Source: Verrucomicrobiaceae bacterium
GTDB lineage: Bacteria; Verrucomicrobiota; Verrucomicrobiia; Verrucomicrobiales; Verrucomicrobiaceae
NCBI GenBank assembly: GCA_947458455.1
Contig: CANGYJ010000002.1
Span: 62,001-126,000, forward strand
Length of the DNA: 64,000 nt
Reading direction: 5' to 3'
A model generated the notes under the pieces. The model was not told the origin of the DNA and did not search any database. It saw nothing but the letters and a program-made list of their open reading frames with translations. The position numbers and the translations under genes were made by a program. Of the stretch, positions 44,511-52,244 are shown piece by piece (position 1 is the stretch's first letter; each line of letters opens with the position of its first letter).

Positions 44511-46430
44511 TCAAACGAGCGTCCCACTCACACTCGTGACCGCCAGATGGGCCAGCGCCTCCGGCCCGATGGGCTCCTCAGCCTGCCAGGGGAGCCAGAC
44601 GCTGCGGGTGGCTTGTTTTTGGACGACTTCGTCGATGTAGCGGTGCTCCGAGTACTCGCGACGTTGCAGCAAAGGATCGCAGGAGCCGCTGTGCTGCAGG
44701 CTTTGATTGATGACCCACGCGTAAGGCTCGATGCGGGCACGGCGGAGATCGGCTTGGAGGGCTGCGGCTTCGTGCACGGGCGTGGCCTCGGGCAGGGTGA
44801 TGAGCAGGATGTGCGTGAAAGCGGGATCGCGCAGGTGTTCGAGGAGTTTAAGGACTTCCTCGGGCTGCGTGCTGCGGGCCTGGCGCTCGAGTTCGCGTTG
44901 GTAGGCCTCGCTGGCATCGAGAAGCAGCAGCGTGTGGCCGGTGGGCGCGGTATCGAGCACGACGAAGCGTTTCGTGCCTTGTCCCACTTCACGGGCAAAG
45001 GCGCGAAACACGGCGATCTCCTCGGTGCAGGGCGAGCGGAGGTCTTCTTCGAGCAAGGAACGGCCCGCGGCATCCATTTGCGTGCCTTGATTCGCCATGA
45101 CCTCGGCGGTGTAAGCGGCGGTTTCGGCCGCGGGATCGATTTTGCTCGTCGTGAGACCTTCCACCTGCCCGGCAAGCGTTTGGGCGATGTGCGCCGCGGG
45201 ATCTGTGGTGCTGAGGTGGACGCTGTGACCACGCTTCGCGAGCAGCACGGCGATGGCGGCTGCCACGGTGGTTTTGCCCACGCCGCCCTTGCCCATTGTC
45301 ATGATGACGCCGTGACCTTGCTGCTCGATGCCACTGACGAGATCGGCGAGGGAAACAAGTGAAGAGCTGGCCTCCGACATGGACTGCGGCAGCCCTGCTG
45401 CCGCTTTGGGTGGTGGCAGCCCTGCTGCCGGGGATGGAGCGACGCTATCGGAAAAGACTGACTCAGGGGTGGGCGGCGCCAGCAGGGCTGGCTCGGGAAA
45501 GCGGCAGCAGGCTGCCGCAGTCCATGGGGCCTCTCCGCTTAGCAGGACCTTCAAGCCGCCGATGCCGAGGATGTTGATGGAGCGCAGCGGCACCACAAAG
45601 CTGGACATGCTGCCAATGAAGGCCTGCGCCGTCTGCATGGCGGCCTGGCCGCGCTGCTGCATGGCCTGCGCGGTGACATCCTGCGGGCATTTCGTTTCAA
45701 AGCTGCCATTGATGACGAGGCATTGATTCGCCACGCCGAGCGCCCGCAGTTCCTTCGAGGTGCGCTCGGCCTCTCGCAGCGCGGAGAGTTGCGGATGGCT
45801 CACGAGCACCAGCGTGGTCGCGGTGGCATCGGCGAGCGTGTTCACCGTGGCCTCGTAAATGACGCGTTGCTTTTCCAATCCGGCCAGTGGGCCGAGGCAG
45901 GATGTGCCGCTGGTGTTTTTATCGAGAAACTGGTCCCAAGCCTTCGCCAAGCTCATGAGCCGCAGCGTGTGGCCGGTGGGCGCGGTGTCGAAGATGACGT
46001 GGTCATAAGCCTTCGCGGCATTCGGATCGCCGATGAGGCCGGAGAACTCGTCAAACGCCGCGATCTCCACCGTGCAGGAGCCGGAAAGCTGCTCCTCCAT
46101 GCTGCGCCGCGCCGCCTCCGGCAGCAGGCCGCGCATGGGGCCGATCAAGCGCTCGCGATACGCCGCGGCGGCCGCGACGGGATTGATGTTGAGTGCATCG
46201 AGTCCCGGCGCAGCCACGATGGGCGTGGGAGCATTCGTGAGCTTCGTTTCGAGCACCTCATCGAGATTCGATGCCGGGTCCGTGCTCACCAGCAGCACGC
46301 GTTTGCCCGCCTCGACGAATCGCAGCGCTGTGGCACAAGAAAGGGATGTTTTTCCCACGCCGCCTTTGCCAGAGAAGAAAAGGAAGCGTGTCGATGTGGC
46401 GGCATCAGGCTGGTACGTGGGCAGTTTCAT
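44511..46430 (-). CDS. arsA: Arsenite-translocating ATPase ArsA
   Basis: Cytosolic ATPase that receives As(III) from ArsD and normally drives the ArsB or Acr3 pump. 639 aa in two homologous halves, with P-loops GKGGVGKTSLS (residues 21-31) and GKGGVGKTTVA (about 378-388). Each half has DTAPTGHTL. The metal-site cysteines known from E. coli ArsA are present: SGSCTVEIAAF, TSCLGPL and SPCTEEIAVF. The inter-half linker (about residues 303-350) is enlarged by a repeat with terminal inverted arms. It overlaps arsD by 4 bp. No ArsB or Acr3 gene is in the window. Confidence 0.95.
   Translation of the reverse strand: MKLPTYQPDAATSTRFLFFSGKGGVGKTSLSCATALRFVEAGKRVLLVSTDPASNLDEVLETKLTNAPTPIVAAPGLDALNINPVAAAAAYRERLIGPMRGLLPEAARRSMEEQLSGSCTVEIAAFDEFSGLIGDPNAAKAYDHVIFDTAPTGHTLRLMSLAKAWDQFLDKNTSGTSCLGPLAGLEKQRVIYEATVNTLADATATTLVLVSHPQLSALREAERTSKELRALGVANQCLVINGSFETKCPQDVTAQAMQQRGQAAMQTAQAFIGSMSSFVVPLRSINILGIGGLKVLLSGEAPWTAAACCRFPEPALLAPPTPESVFSDSVAPSPAAGLPPPKAAAGLPQSMSEASSSLVSLADLVSGIEQQGHGVIMTMGKGGVGKTTVAAAIAVLLAKRGHSVHLSTTDPAAHIAQTLAGQVEGLTTSKIDPAAETAAYTAEVMANQGTQMDAAGRSLLEEDLRSPCTEEIAVFRAFAREVGQGTKRFVVLDTAPTGHTLLLLDASEAYQRELERQARSTQPEEVLKLLEHLRDPAFTHILLITLPEATPVHEAAALQADLRRARIEPYAWVINQSLQHSGSCDPLLQRREYSEHRYIDEVVQKQATRSVWLPWQAEEPIGPEALAHLAVTSVSGTLV
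45381..45523. repeat. GCGGCAGC-family element inside arsA, with terminal inverted arms
   Basis: The arm at 45381-45407 (GGACTGCGGCAGCC start) is complementary to the arm at 45498-45523 except for one extra C. Between the arms lies another GGCAGCCCTGCTGCC. The 143-bp element lies in frame in the ArsA linker and encodes a Pro/Ala-rich stretch. Confidence 0.8.
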
Positions 46431-46759
46431 GATTTTGCCTCCTCCTGGATGCCCAGCACCGTGCGGAAGAACACCGGCCGCTCGTCATGGTTCGGATAGC
46501 GGCCCTTCATGTAAACCTCGCCGTCGATGAAGATGACTGGCAGCACGGTGGTGCCTTCTTTTTCGAGCAGCGCCTTCACTGCCGCGTTCTTCGCAAAGGC
46601 CATCGGCTGCTGGCCGAGGTTTTGGCGCTCGATTTTCACGCCCATGTTTGCCAGTTGCGACAGCGATGCCGCGAAGTTCACGAGATCAGGATCAATGCTC
46701 GGTCCGCAAATCCCCGTGGAGCAGCACATGGGCGGATCAAAGACCTGGATGGTTTTCAT
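46427..46759 (-). CDS. arsD: Arsenite metallochaperone ArsD
   Basis: 110-aa thioredoxin-fold chaperone that passes As(III) to ArsA. The essential cysteines Cys12, Cys13 and Cys18 lie in MCCSTGICG, at the same positions as in E. coli ArsD. LPVIFIDGEVYMKGRYP follows. It is first in the arsDA operon, with an ATGA overlap with arsA. Confidence 0.95.
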   Translation of the reverse strand: MKTIQVFDPPMCCSTGICGPSIDPDLVNFAASLSQLANMGVKIERQNLGQQPMAFAKNAAVKALLEKEGTTVLPVIFIDGEVYMKGRYPNHDERPVFFRTVLGIQEEAKS

Positions 46760-46859
46760 GGAGGAAGGGGACAGAATATTCGGATCACGACAGGAATGTC
46801 ATGGGGTGTTAGCCCCAGTTACCAAGATCAATCAAGAAGGGTGGAGTAGCCAAGCACGT

Positions 46860-46949
46860 ATGCAGTGCCAATCTTGTGCTGCCCTTGATGCTGTCAGCAC
46901 GCTGTCGGAGATCGGCGGGCAGGTGCCAGTCTGCTTTGCCTGCTGGTGA
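46860..46949 (+). CDS. Possible 29-residue zinc-knuckle microprotein
   Basis: A short ORF in the 307-bp gap between arsD and the secreted reductase gene. It has CQSC near the start and CFAC near the end, with STLSEIGGQVPV between. This pattern resembles the first zinc finger of McsA-type proteins. Coding is not proven: the ribosome-binding site is weak and there is no downstream partner. The rest of the gap holds the arsD leader and operator-like palindromes. Confidence 0.3.
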   Translation: MQCQSCAALDAVSTLSEIGGQVPVCFACW

Positions 46950-47016
46950 ACGCGGAAAAATAAGCAGTTCCGCTGGGTGAATCAGTTGTCACAGAGATTT
47001 TGATTGCTGTGCTCAT

Positions 47017-47053
47017 CTACTTGGCTAAAAAGCCAAATAGTTAATCGATCAAC
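47017..47053. promoter_or_regulatory. Two adjacent inverted repeats, candidate ArsR operator
   Basis: Arms CTACTTGGCT and AGCCAAATAG (47017-47040) around AAAA form a near-perfect 24-bp inverted repeat. GTTAATCGATCAAC (47040-47053) is a second near-palindrome. They end 14 bp before the ATG at 47067, so a bound repressor would block transcription or translation of the eight-gene operon. The binding protein is inferred to be the ArsR encoded in the operon. Confidence 0.5.
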
Positions 47054-47066
47054 CAATCCTTCTCAC

Positions 47067-47762
47067 ATGAAAAATCCCCTCTGGCTGCTTTCTGCTGCGG
47101 TAATGCTCTCCACCACTTCATTGTCCGCCAAAGACACGGATGTTCTTCCAAGTCTCAAGCCATTGATCGAACAGTCCACGAAGGAGTTCGATCAGATTCC
47201 AGCTGAGCGGCAACTGGCCTTGAAGAAGGTTGCGCTTTTCATCCGCTCCAAGGTTCAGGCGAAGGAGACGCCGCAACTGACCTTCATCTGCACGCACAAC
47301 AGCCGCCGCAGCCACATGAGCCAGATTTGGGCGCAGACTGCCGCTGCTTACTATGATGTGGCGGGCGTGAAGACCTTTTCCGGCGGTGTCGAAGCCACGG
47401 CATGCAACGAGCGCACCGTGGCCGCATTGACCCGTGCGGGGTTCACCATCACAAACTCAACGCCTGGAGAGAAGAACCCAGTCTTTCTGGTGAAATACAG
47501 CGAACAGGCCGAACCCATCCGTGCCTTCTCGAAAATCTATTCAGCTGAAGGCAACCCGAAGGAAAGTTTTGTGGCACTGATGACCTGTGATCATGCCGAC
47601 AAGAACTGCCCCGTGGTGGAAGGCAGCCTGCTGCGTGTGGCGATCCCGTTTGTGGATCCCAAAGTAAGCGACAACACACCGGCGGAGGCCGCTACCTACG
47701 ACGAGCGCTGCCGCCAGATCGCCCGCGAGATGTTTTTCCTGATGAAGCAGGTCAATCCATAA
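47067..47762 (+). CDS. Secreted arsenate-reductase/LMW-phosphatase-like protein
   Basis: 231 aa from the ATG at 47067, which starts an apparent signal peptide (MKNPLWLLSAAVMLSTTSLS). The low-molecular-weight phosphatase loop is ICTHNSRRS, with Cys75 and Arg81 (CX5R). Cys174 and Cys181 in TCDHADKNCP have the same spacing as the redox pair of thioredoxin-coupled ArsC. The C-terminus has ATYDERCRQIAREMFFLM. Cytoplasmic relatives without a signal peptide occur beside arsR in Bacteroidetes (family memory). Placed before dsbD and trxB, it is probably an extracytoplasmic arsenate reductase. A phosphatase role remains possible. Confidence 0.82.
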   Translation: MKNPLWLLSAAVMLSTTSLSAKDTDVLPSLKPLIEQSTKEFDQIPAERQLALKKVALFIRSKVQAKETPQLTFICTHNSRRSHMSQIWAQTAAAYYDVAGVKTFSGGVEATACNERTVAALTRAGFTITNSTPGEKNPVFLVKYSEQAEPIRAFSKIYSAEGNPKESFVALMTCDHADKNCPVVEGSLLRVAIPFVDPKVSDNTPAEAATYDERCRQIAREMFFLMKQVNP

Positions 47763-47771
47763 CGCATGCAT

Positions 47772-49127
47772 ATGAAGAAATGCCTCATTCTTACGCTGGC
47801 ACTCGCCAGTCCACTGACGGTGCATGCGGCGGATCCGCTTTCGTCCATGAACGCCTGGGTGGAAGGCCAACTCTCGGCGCACTCGGGTTCGGCGATGGCT
47901 TTTGTGTTTCTGTTCCTGGGCGGCTTGCTGGCCAGTTTGCTTCCCTGCGTCTATCCGCTTTATCCCATCACCGCCAGCATCGTGAAGGGTCGGGCGAAAC
48001 CCGGTGGCGCCCGCTGGCCGCATCCACTGGCCTATTTTTTCGGCATGGCGGCGATGTATGCAATCTTCGGCCTCATCGCGGGCGTCAGCGGCGGGGCGTT
48101 CAACGTGGTGCTGCGACTGCCTGCGGTGAATCTCGCCATTGCGGCAATCTTTCTCCTGCTCGCACTAGCGACCTGCGGATTGCTGCACTTTCACTTTTTT
48201 GGTGGTGGTCAGATTGGCGACAAGACACCGGGCCTGCTGGGAACTTTCGTCATGGGACTCGGTGCTGGATTGCTCTCGTCATCGTGCGTCGGGCCGTTTG
48301 TGATCAGCATTCTCATCGGCATTGCGAGTGGTGATGCTTCGGGCGGATTCGCGTTTGCAGCGGCGCTCACCGCTGCCGCAAAGATGCTCGCCTTTGGCAT
48401 AGGCCTAGGAACGACCTTTCTGGTCGTCGGCTTGTTCGGAGCACGGCTGCCTAAGTCTGGTGCATGGATGAAGTATGTGCAGTGGGCACTGGGCGCCCTG
48501 ATCGCCTGGTTCTCCTATGTGTATTTGGAAAAGGGCTTGTCAGGCTACGGCTTTGAATCTTCCGCCATCGGTCTGGTGTTTGCGGGGGCGCTGCTGCTGC
48601 TCTTTGCCGTCTTTCGTTTGCAGCCGGATTCAGTTGAGCAAAGCCAGCGCATGGAGCGTGCACTTCTCACACTGCTGGCGGTCATCTCCATCCTGTCACT
48701 GGCACGCGGCATTCTACCGGTCGCAGCGACTGCACAAACCACCGCCTCCGCATCGCAAGTCGGTCCTGAAGTCGAGCAAAGTGGCAACTTGAAGTGGTTC
48801 CTCAATCGCGACGACGCATTGGCTGAGGCCAAAAAGAGTGGCAAGCCTGTGTTCGTGGATTTCTACGGGAGCTGGTGCGCGAACTGCAAAGCCTTTGAAC
48901 AACTCACTCATTCCAACGAAGCGCTGGGCAAGGCTTTGAGTGGCGTGGTGCTGCTGAAAATCCGCGACACGTCACCGGACTTTAAAGTTTGGCAAAGCGA
49001 CAGCCGCTTTCCCGAGCTCAAGGTAGGACTGCCATTCTTCGTCATCATGGATGCCGCCGGGAACCTGCTTTACAAGACAAGCGACTACACGCGCACCGAC
49101 GAAATGATGCTCTTTCTCGAAGGCTGA
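47772..49127 (+). CDS. dsbD: DsbD-like thiol:disulfide interchange protein without alpha domain
   Basis: Moves reducing power from cytoplasmic thioredoxin across the membrane. 451 aa from the ATG at 47772 (47766 is also in frame). Signal peptide, then a beta domain of about eight helices with the two membrane cysteines in [10 protein letters not shown] and [11 protein letters not shown]-terminal thioredoxin-like gamma domain follows, with WCANC in [14 protein letters not shown]. The N-terminal alpha domain of E. coli DsbD (565 aa) is missing, so the gamma domain may reduce its client directly. The gene starts 10 bp after the secreted reductase and precedes trxB. Confidence 0.9.
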   Translation: MKKCLILTLALASPLTVHAADPLSSMNAWVEGQLSAHSGSAMAFVFLFLGGLLASLLPCVYPLYPITASIVKGRAKPGGARWPHPLAYFFGMAAMYAIFGLIAGVSGGAFNVVLRLPAVNLAIAAIFLLLALATCGLLHFHFFGGGQIGDKTPGLLGTFVMGLGAGLLSSSCVGPFVISILIGIASGDASGGFAFAAALTAAAKMLAFGIGLGTTFLVVGLFGARLPKSGAWMKYVQWALGALIAWFSYVYLEKGLSGYGFESSAIGLVFAGALLLLFAVFRLQPDSVEQSQRMERALLTLLAVISILSLARGILPVAATAQTTASASQVGPEVEQSGNLKWFLNRDDALAEAKKSGKPVFVDFYGSWCANCKAFEQLTHSNEALGKALSGVVLLKIRDTSPDFKVWQSDSRFPELKVGLPFFVIMDAAGNLLYKTSDYTRTDEMMLFLEG

Positions 49128-49155
49128 TCGTCACGCATCCGCACCTCACACTGTC

Positions 49156-50088
49156 ATGGAAAACCTCATCATCATCGGCACTGGCTGCGCGGGATTCACC
49201 GCCGCCATTTATGCGGCGCGTGCCAATCTGAAGCCGCTGATTCTCTCCGGCAACATGCCGGGCGGTCAGCTCACCACGACCACCGAGGTCGAAAACTTCC
49301 CCGGCTTCCCGAACGGCATCATGGGACCGGAACTGATGATGAACATGCAGGCGCAGGCAGAGCGCTTCGGCACCCGCATTGAGTATTCGCTGGTCAGCAG
49401 CGTGGCGAAGACAGCAGAAGGGTATTTCGACATCACGACCGAAGATGGCACGATTCGGCAGGCCAAAGCCGTCATCATCGCCACCGGTGCATCACCCCGT
49501 CATTTGGGATTGCCGAATGAGAAGCAGCTCATCGGCCGTGGTCTCACGAGCTGCGCCACCTGCGATGGTGCGTTCTACCGCAACGTCCCGGTGGCGGTGA
49601 TCGGTGGTGGTGACTCCGCTTGCGAGGAAGCCAGCTTTCTCACCAAGTTTGCTTCCACCGTCTATCTCATTCATCGCCGCGACAGTCTGCGTGCCTCGAA
49701 GATCATGGCCGAGCGAGCGCTCGCCAATCCGAAGATTCAGCCGATCTGGAACAGCACTGTCGCGGAATACCTCACCGACGACAAAGGTGAAGTCCGTGCT
49801 GTGACGCTGGAGAACCTCGTCTCTGGTGAGAACAGCGAACTCGAACTGAAGTGCGTCTTCGTCGCCATCGGCCATGTGCCAAATGCGCAGTTCCTCGGCG
49901 ATCTCGTCGATAAAGATGAGAACGGTTACATCGTGCAAATCAAGGGCACGCACACCAAGACCGAGGGACTTTTCGCTGCAGGCGACGTCGCTGATCACGT
50001 CTATCGCCAAGCCATCACCGCCGCAGGCCAAGGCTGTGCCGCAGCGCTGGAGGCAGAGCGCTACTTAGCCTCGGTCGGCGTGCATTAA
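49156..50088 (+). CDS. trxB: Thioredoxin reductase
   Basis: NADPH-dependent FAD enzyme that reduces thioredoxin, 310 aa. FAD-binding [18 protein letters not shown] at the N-terminus, active-site CATC in [12 protein letters not shown] (about residue 136), the NADPH motif [10 protein letters not shown], and the C-terminal FAD block [20 protein letters not shown]. In this position (after dsbD, before arsR/arsC) it is likely the arsenic-specific electron supply. No thioredoxin gene is in the window. Confidence 0.95.
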   Translation: MENLIIIGTGCAGFTAAIYAARANLKPLILSGNMPGGQLTTTTEVENFPGFPNGIMGPELMMNMQAQAERFGTRIEYSLVSSVAKTAEGYFDITTEDGTIRQAKAVIIATGASPRHLGLPNEKQLIGRGLTSCATCDGAFYRNVPVAVIGGGDSACEEASFLTKFASTVYLIHRRDSLRASKIMAERALANPKIQPIWNSTVAEYLTDDKGEVRAVTLENLVSGENSELELKCVFVAIGHVPNAQFLGDLVDKDENGYIVQIKGTHTKTEGLFAAGDVADHVYRQAITAAGQGCAAALEAERYLASVGVH

Positions 50089-50098
50089 CTCCCCTCTT

Positions 50099-50776
50099 AT
50101 GAAGACAACACTCATCTTTGCCATTGGCATTCTGCTCGCAGGAGCCGCATTCGCCACGCCGACGGGGCTCAACAACATCCCCACCGCTGACACCGTGCCG
50201 CATCGCACCGTGGCCGTTCAGTATTTCAGCAGCTTCGGCGGTGCGAACCAGTTCGGCACGAGCGAGCCGGGCAAATCCGGCCACTGGATGGGCTTCAAAA
50301 CGGGCTGGGACTTTGAACCCGTGCATGTGGAATGGGGCATGGATAGCCCGCTGGGCACCGGCTTGAGCGGTCCGCTGTTTTTCCAGACGAAGGCTCGTTT
50401 CTCGCCCTGGGAGCATGGTATCTTCGCCGTTGGCATCGCAGGCATTGCGCTCACCGACATCGACCGCGCAGGCGATCCCTTCAGCTACGCGATGTTGGCG
50501 CATGACTTCGGCTTTGCTCGCCTCCACGCGGGCTATGGCTACCAGACGAATGGCAGCAGCTTCCTCGCTGGCATCGACCGCACTTTCAAAGTGTTCGAAC
50601 GCAATTTCAACCTCAACGCCGACCTCGTGCAGTCACGCGATCAACGCGGCCTCATCACCGCCGTCGGCGCCAAGTATGACCTCAGCAAGCACATCGTCCT
50701 CGAAACCTGGGCGAACTTCCCGGATCGCGACCGCGTGAGCGTCATCGCTAAGATCAACTTCGTCTTCACCTTCTAG
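50099..50776 (+). CDS. Putative outer-membrane beta-barrel protein in the ars operon
   Basis: 225 aa with a signal peptide (MKTTLIFAIGILLAGAAFA). The mature chain has alternating beta-strand patterns (FARLHAGYGYQTNGSSFLAG, HIVLETWANF) and ends in VFTF, an aromatic terminal residue typical of outer-membrane barrels. There is no Cys pair and no enzyme motif. It may bring arsenic compounds in or out. It lies 10 bp after trxB. The function is inferred only from position and sequence style. Confidence 0.65.
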   Translation: MKTTLIFAIGILLAGAAFATPTGLNNIPTADTVPHRTVAVQYFSSFGGANQFGTSEPGKSGHWMGFKTGWDFEPVHVEWGMDSPLGTGLSGPLFFQTKARFSPWEHGIFAVGIAGIALTDIDRAGDPFSYAMLAHDFGFARLHAGYGYQTNGSSFLAGIDRTFKVFERNFNLNADLVQSRDQRGLITAVGAKYDLSKHIVLETWANFPDRDRVSVIAKINFVFTF

Positions 50777-50842
50777 TCGTCACGGATTTGCGCAACGATA
50801 CATTGCTTGCTTTCATTCCTGAGCTGCAAAATAAGCAAACAG

Positions 50843-51154
50843 ATGCCTAGAACCTCCGCCAAAAAATCCGAATCCCGCGCCGCCGTGATCAAGGCGCTTG
50901 GTCATCCGTCGCGCCTGCTCATCGCGGAGGCGCTCATGAAGGGCGAAATGTGCGTGTGCGATCTCAAAGACCTCGTCGGCGCAGACATGTCCACCGTCTC
51001 GAAGCATCTCACCCTCATGCGGGAGGCTGGCGTGCTGAACTGCGAGAAGCGCGGGCTGAACATCTACTACTCGCTCGCCTGCGACTGCCTCGGTGACTTC
51101 CTCCGCTGCGTGGACAAGCTGGCCTGCGGCGGCAAAAAAACCACCTGCTGCTAA
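50843..51154 (+). CDS. arsR: ArsR family arsenic-responsive repressor
   Basis: Winged-helix repressor of about 103 aa from the ATG at 50843. The As(III)-binding CVC lies in MKGEMCVCDLKDL (Cys37 and Cys39) and is followed by the recognition helix MSTVSKHLTLMREAGVL. There are extra cysteines at the end (ACDCLGDFLRCVDKLACGG and a terminal CC) that might add metal affinity. It is in the middle of the operon, 66 bp after the barrel gene, so it may also have its own promoter. Confidence 0.95.
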   Translation: MPRTSAKKSESRAAVIKALGHPSRLLIAEALMKGEMCVCDLKDLVGADMSTVSKHLTLMREAGVLNCEKRGLNIYYSLACDCLGDFLRCVDKLACGGKKTTCC

Positions 51155-51162
51155 TTTTCCCC

Positions 51163-51636
51163 ATGAATATCACTGACCTCCTCACTGCGCTGCGCACCCA
51201 CGCTGACAAACCCGTTCGTTTCCTGCTGCCGGATGGCGGACTCATCCCCGCGCACTTTCACATCACCGAGGTGGGCCACGTCACGAAGCGCTTCATCGAC
51301 TGCGGCGGCACCCGGCGCACACTGGAGACCTGCCTGCTGCAAACCTGGGTGCATGACGATGTCGATCATCGACTCGTCTCCGGCAAACTAGCCGCCATCT
51401 TCGACAAAGCGGGCGATGTGCTGCCAAATCATGAGCTGCCGGTCGAAATCGAATACGAAGACGGCGTCGTCGCGCAGTTCCCCGTCGAAAGCAGCGAGAT
51501 CATCGACGACCAACTCGTCTTCCGCTGCGGCTGGAAGCACACCGATTGCCTCGCCCGTGGCATTTGTCTGCCAGGCGAGTGTGCTCCGGCTCCACAACCC
51601 GTTTCATGCTGCACACCGGGCTCGAAGTGCTGCTAG
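51163..51636 (+). CDS. DUF6428 family protein
   Basis: 157 aa starting 8 bp after arsR. FLLPDGGLIPAHFHITEVGH and KRFIDCGGTRRTLETCLLQT match my memory of DUF6428, a family that accompanies arsR in other bacteria. The C-terminus adds a Cys-rich tail (CCTPGSKCC), which could bind metalloids. The function is unknown. An ATGACGAA repeat separates it from arsC. Confidence 0.75.
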   Translation: MNITDLLTALRTHADKPVRFLLPDGGLIPAHFHITEVGHVTKRFIDCGGTRRTLETCLLQTWVHDDVDHRLVSGKLAAIFDKAGDVLPNHELPVEIEYEDGVVAQFPVESSEIIDDQLVFRCGWKHTDCLARGICLPGECAPAPQPVSCCTPGSKCC

Positions 51637-51641
51637 CGCGA

Positions 51642-51769
51642 AAAATGACGAAACCAGAATGATGAAGGCCGAATGAAGGCCCAAGCCCCAATGCTCTAAC
51701 GGCACATTAACTTCGTCATTCCCTCCTTCGGACTTCATTCGTCATTCTAAATTCCTCATTCGTCATTTC
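51642..51769. repeat. ATGACGAA-family inverted repeat between DUF6428 and arsC
   Basis: AAATGACGAAACCAGAATGA at the left is the same as the rsuA copy. TTCGTCATTCCC, TTCATTCGTCATTC and CTCATTCGTCATTT make up the right side. It ends 26 bp before the arsC ATG, so it may affect expression downstream. Confidence 0.85.
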
Positions 51770-51795
51770 GACAGCTCCAAGATTTCTTCCTTCCC

Positions 51796-52242
51796 ATGAC
51801 CACCGCCAAACCCCTCGTCCTCATCCTCTGCACCGGCAATTCCTGCCGCTCCCACCTCGCCGAAGGCCTGCTGCGCCATGTCGCGGGCGACATTCTCGAA
51901 GTCGCCAGCGCTGGATCGAAGCCCGCGGGCTACGTGCATCCGCTCGGCATCAAAGCGATGGCTGAAATCGGCATCGACATCGCCGCGCACACGAGCAAGC
52001 ACATGAATGACTTCCTCGTCCGCGATGTGGAAACCGTCATCACCGTCTGCGGCAACGCCGACCAAGCCTGCCCGATGTATCCCGGCCAGCTCAACCGCCA
52101 CCACTGGCCCTTTGACGACCCCGCCCACGCCACCGGCAGCGAGGAGGAAATCATGAACGTCTTCCGCCGCGTGCGGGATGAAATCAAAGCCGTCTTCACC
52201 GCGTATGCGGACGGTCGTCGTGATCAAATGAAGGCATCCTAA
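51796..52242 (+). CDS. arsC: Arsenate reductase, thioredoxin-coupled (ArsC)
   Basis: Cytoplasmic enzyme reducing As(V) to As(III), 148 aa. The phosphatase loop is LCTGNSCRS, with Cys12 and Arg18. The redox pair is Cys85 and Cys92 in VCGNADQACP, as in the Staphylococcus aureus type. WPFDDPAHATGSEEE is the conserved Asp block. Electron source: thioredoxin and the TrxB in this operon. The next gene starts 2 bp after its stop. Confidence 0.95.
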   Translation: MTTAKPLVLILCTGNSCRSHLAEGLLRHVAGDILEVASAGSKPAGYVHPLGIKAMAEIGIDIAAHTSKHMNDFLVRDVETVITVCGNADQACPMYPGQLNRHHWPFDDPAHATGSEEEIMNVFRRVRDEIKAVFTAYADGRRDQMKAS

Positions 52243-52244
52243 GC

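Noticed and set aside
45381-45523. Intein or intron in arsA
   Set aside because: Too short (48 codons) and without splicing motifs; the palindromic arms fit a repeat better.
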